Translations under genes and position numbers: made by a program
Notes under the pieces: model-generated
What the model was told of the DNA's origin: nothing
Database searches by the model: none
What the model saw: the letters and a program-made list of their open reading frames with translations, nothing else
Assembly (NCBI GenBank): GCA_947306845.1
Contig: CAMZHP010000179.1
Coordinates: 1-6,898, forward strand
Reading direction: 5' to 3'
DNA: 6,898 nucleotides
Source: an uncultured Prevotellaceae bacterium
GTDB taxonomy: Bacteria > Bacteroidota > Bacteroidia > Bacteroidales > Bacteroidaceae
Shown: positions 5,504-6,898 of the stretch, piece after piece
How the letters are laid out: each line of letters opens with the position of its first letter
How positions within the stretch are numbered: position 1 is the stretch's first letter

Positions 5504-6898
5504 TCAGTTGAAGATGATGTACAGCGTGATCATTACAACGGCCAGGGCGGTCCACAAACCTATCACCAGGGCGGAGGTGTGGCCTTGGACAGGCTTCGGG
5601 ATGTCATGGCGCTCACCCTTCCTGTCGAGCAGCGACACCGCCACCATCATGGCGGCCAGCACGACGAACAGCAGGAACGAGAGCATCATGAAATGTGGCC
5701 AGAGATCGCTCTTGGGACCCCAGAGGTAGAGGATGCCCACTATCAGACAGAAAGCCGTGCCCGCGGTGAGGGCAAGGTTGGCGGCACGGGTGGTGGTGCG
5801 CCGCCAGAACACGCCGAGCAGGAACACGGCGGTCATCGGCGGGGCGATGAACCCAAGCACCGACTGGAAGACATTGAAGAGGTTCAGACCCTTGATGCTG
5901 TCGATGGCCACGGTGATGATGATGGCCAGCACGGCACCCACGATGGTCACGATGCGGCCCACATAGTTGATGTGGCGCTGTGTGGCATCGGGACGGAAAC
6001 GCTTCACGTAGATGTCGATGGTGAAAACGGTGCTCAAGGCATTGAGCGCCGAACCGATGGTCGACACCAGACAGGCGGTGAGCACGGCAAACACCAGTCC
6101 CACCATGCCTTTCGGGAACAGGTTCTCCACCATCGTGAGATAGGCCTCGTCGGGATTCTCGAGCGTGGGATACAGCGCGAAGCAGATGACACCGGGCAGG
6201 ATGTAGAGGGGCACATCGAGAATCTTCAGCCATCCGGTGAAATTGGTGCCCAACTGTCCCTCGCGCAGATGGCGCGCGGCGAGTACGGGCTGCACCATCG
6301 ACTGGTCGGTGCACCAGAACCATACTCCCATGATGGGGTAGCCCAGCACGATGGGCAACCAGGGGAAGGCCTCGTCGCTGTTGGGCTTGAAGAGAATCCA
6401 GTAGTCGGTCGGCACTTTTTCGAGTAGTGCGCCCACGCCTCCCACATGCGAAAGACCCACAATGGTGAGCGTGGCCGACACCACGATGAGCAGTATCATC
6501 TGGTAGACATTGGTGTAGGCCACCGCCTTCAAGCCACCCAGCATGGTGAAGAAGGCGGAGATGAGCAGCAGGATGAGGGCCGAGGCCCACATGGGGATGT
6601 CGAACACCTGACGGATGAGGATGCCGCCGGCAAACAGGGTGAGGGCCAGCCACGAGATGATGATGGTGACGATGGTATACCAGGCCAGGATATTGCGCGT
6701 GGACTGCCCGAAACGCAGACCCATGAACTCGGGCAGCGTCTGTACCTTGGAGCCCAGGTAGCGGGGGGCGAAGACAAAGGCCAGCAACGCGATGAACACA
6801 AAAGCATACCAGGCATAGTTGCCCGACACGATGCCCGTGGTGAATCCCGCACTCGCGCTCGCAATGAGCATCGACGGTCCCACGTTGGTGCCCCACAT
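5504..6898 (-). CDS. Sodium:solute symporter (SSS/SLC5), N-terminus outside window
   Basis: The 464 visible residues belong to an inner-membrane transporter that couples Na+ entry to solute uptake. About twelve hydrophobic segments can be picked out, for example near residues 27-47, 69-94, 131-152, 266-289, 345-367 and 443-463. From memory it aligns with the Vibrio sugar symporter vSGLT at several places: TLPEFMGLRF, QSMVQPVLAAR, and the helix ending SALNALSTVFTIDIY. There, Ser279-Thr280 of the fragment match the Ser364-Ser365 pair at the sodium site. The ATG at the window edge is unlikely to be the start: WGTNVGPSMLIASASAG corresponds to the interior segment around residue 60 of vSGLT, so roughly 55-65 residues, including the first helix or two, should lie beyond 6898. 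The C-terminus is complete. The gene converges on the pectinesterase and shares its terminator. Substrate is unknown; a sugar or uronate would suit the context, but that is inference. Confidence 0.9.
   Translation of the reverse strand: MWGTNVGPSMLIASASAGFTTGIVSGNYAWYAFVFIALLAFVFAPRYLGSKVQTLPEFMGLRFGQSTRNILAWYTIVTIIISWLALTLFAGGILIRQVFDIPMWASALILLLISAFFTMLGGLKAVAYTNVYQMILLIVVSATLTIVGLSHVGGVGALLEKVPTDYWILFKPNSDEAFPWLPIVLGYPIMGVWFWCTDQSMVQPVLAARHLREGQLGTNFTGWLKILDVPLYILPGVICFALYPTLENPDEAYLTMVENLFPKGMVGLVFAVLTACLVSTIGSALNALSTVFTIDIYVKRFRPDATQRHINYVGRIVTIVGAVLAIIITVAIDSIKGLNLFNVFQSVLGFIAPPMTAVFLLGVFWRRTTTRAANLALTAGTAFCLIVGILYLWGPKSDLWPHFMMLSFLLFVVLAAMMVAVSLLDRKGERHDIPKPVQGHTSALVIGLWTALAVVMITLYIIFN

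Noticed and set aside
5387..6427. Long open frame (346 codons) on the + strand, rich in His, Gly, Glu and Asp
   Set aside because: It lies antisense to the clearly conserved symporter and runs straight through the terminator hairpin. Its low-complexity composition is what the opposite strand of GC-rich codons yields. No signal, domain or leader supports it.
5613..6896. Long open frame (427 codons) on the - strand in a different frame of the symporter
   Set aside because: It is a His/Arg/Gly-rich shadow with no membrane segments, while the overlapping frame encodes a recognisable SSS transporter.

Overview
The window looks like a Bacteroidales chromosome, most likely Prevotella/Segatella or a close relative. 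Four things point there: a TTTG / TAnnTTTG-type promoter, A-rich leaders without Shine-Dalgarno sequences, a TPR regulator of the Bacteroidetes 'DSLxxxxxYDSA' type, and a large secreted pectinesterase ending in the short C-terminal domain common on exported Prevotella enzymes. Species cannot be assigned from the sequence alone.

Layout. Positions 1-256 are non-coding and hold two near-identical 67-bp direct repeats, 88 bp apart. The second copy runs into a good Bacteroidetes promoter that should start transcription about 25 nt before the first gene. Gene 1 (257-1984, +) encodes a membrane-spanning TPR / coiled-coil / helix-turn-helix protein, probably a one-piece signal-transducing regulator. 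A 134-bp intergenic gap holds a weak terminator candidate, a possible -7 element and a compact GC-rich hairpin. Gene 2 (2119-5418, +) is a 1099-residue multidomain secreted pectin methylesterase (CE8 family) with all catalytic motifs intact. A strong 15-bp-stem terminator, probably working in both directions, separates it from gene 3 (5504-6898, -). Gene 3 is a convergent sodium:solute symporter (SSS/SLC5 family) whose N-terminus lies beyond the window.

How they may work together. The esterase would remove methyl groups from pectin outside the inner membrane, and the symporter could import a sugar or uronate. This link is inferred from adjacency only: the two genes converge and are separate transcripts, and no SusC/SusD pair, polysaccharide lyase or GH28 is in view. 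The regulator lies just upstream of the esterase on the same strand, so control of the esterase is possible but unproven. I see no clear sign of a previously undescribed system. The most intriguing element is the duplicated hairpin-promoter repeat at 63-226, which may be a dispersed element.
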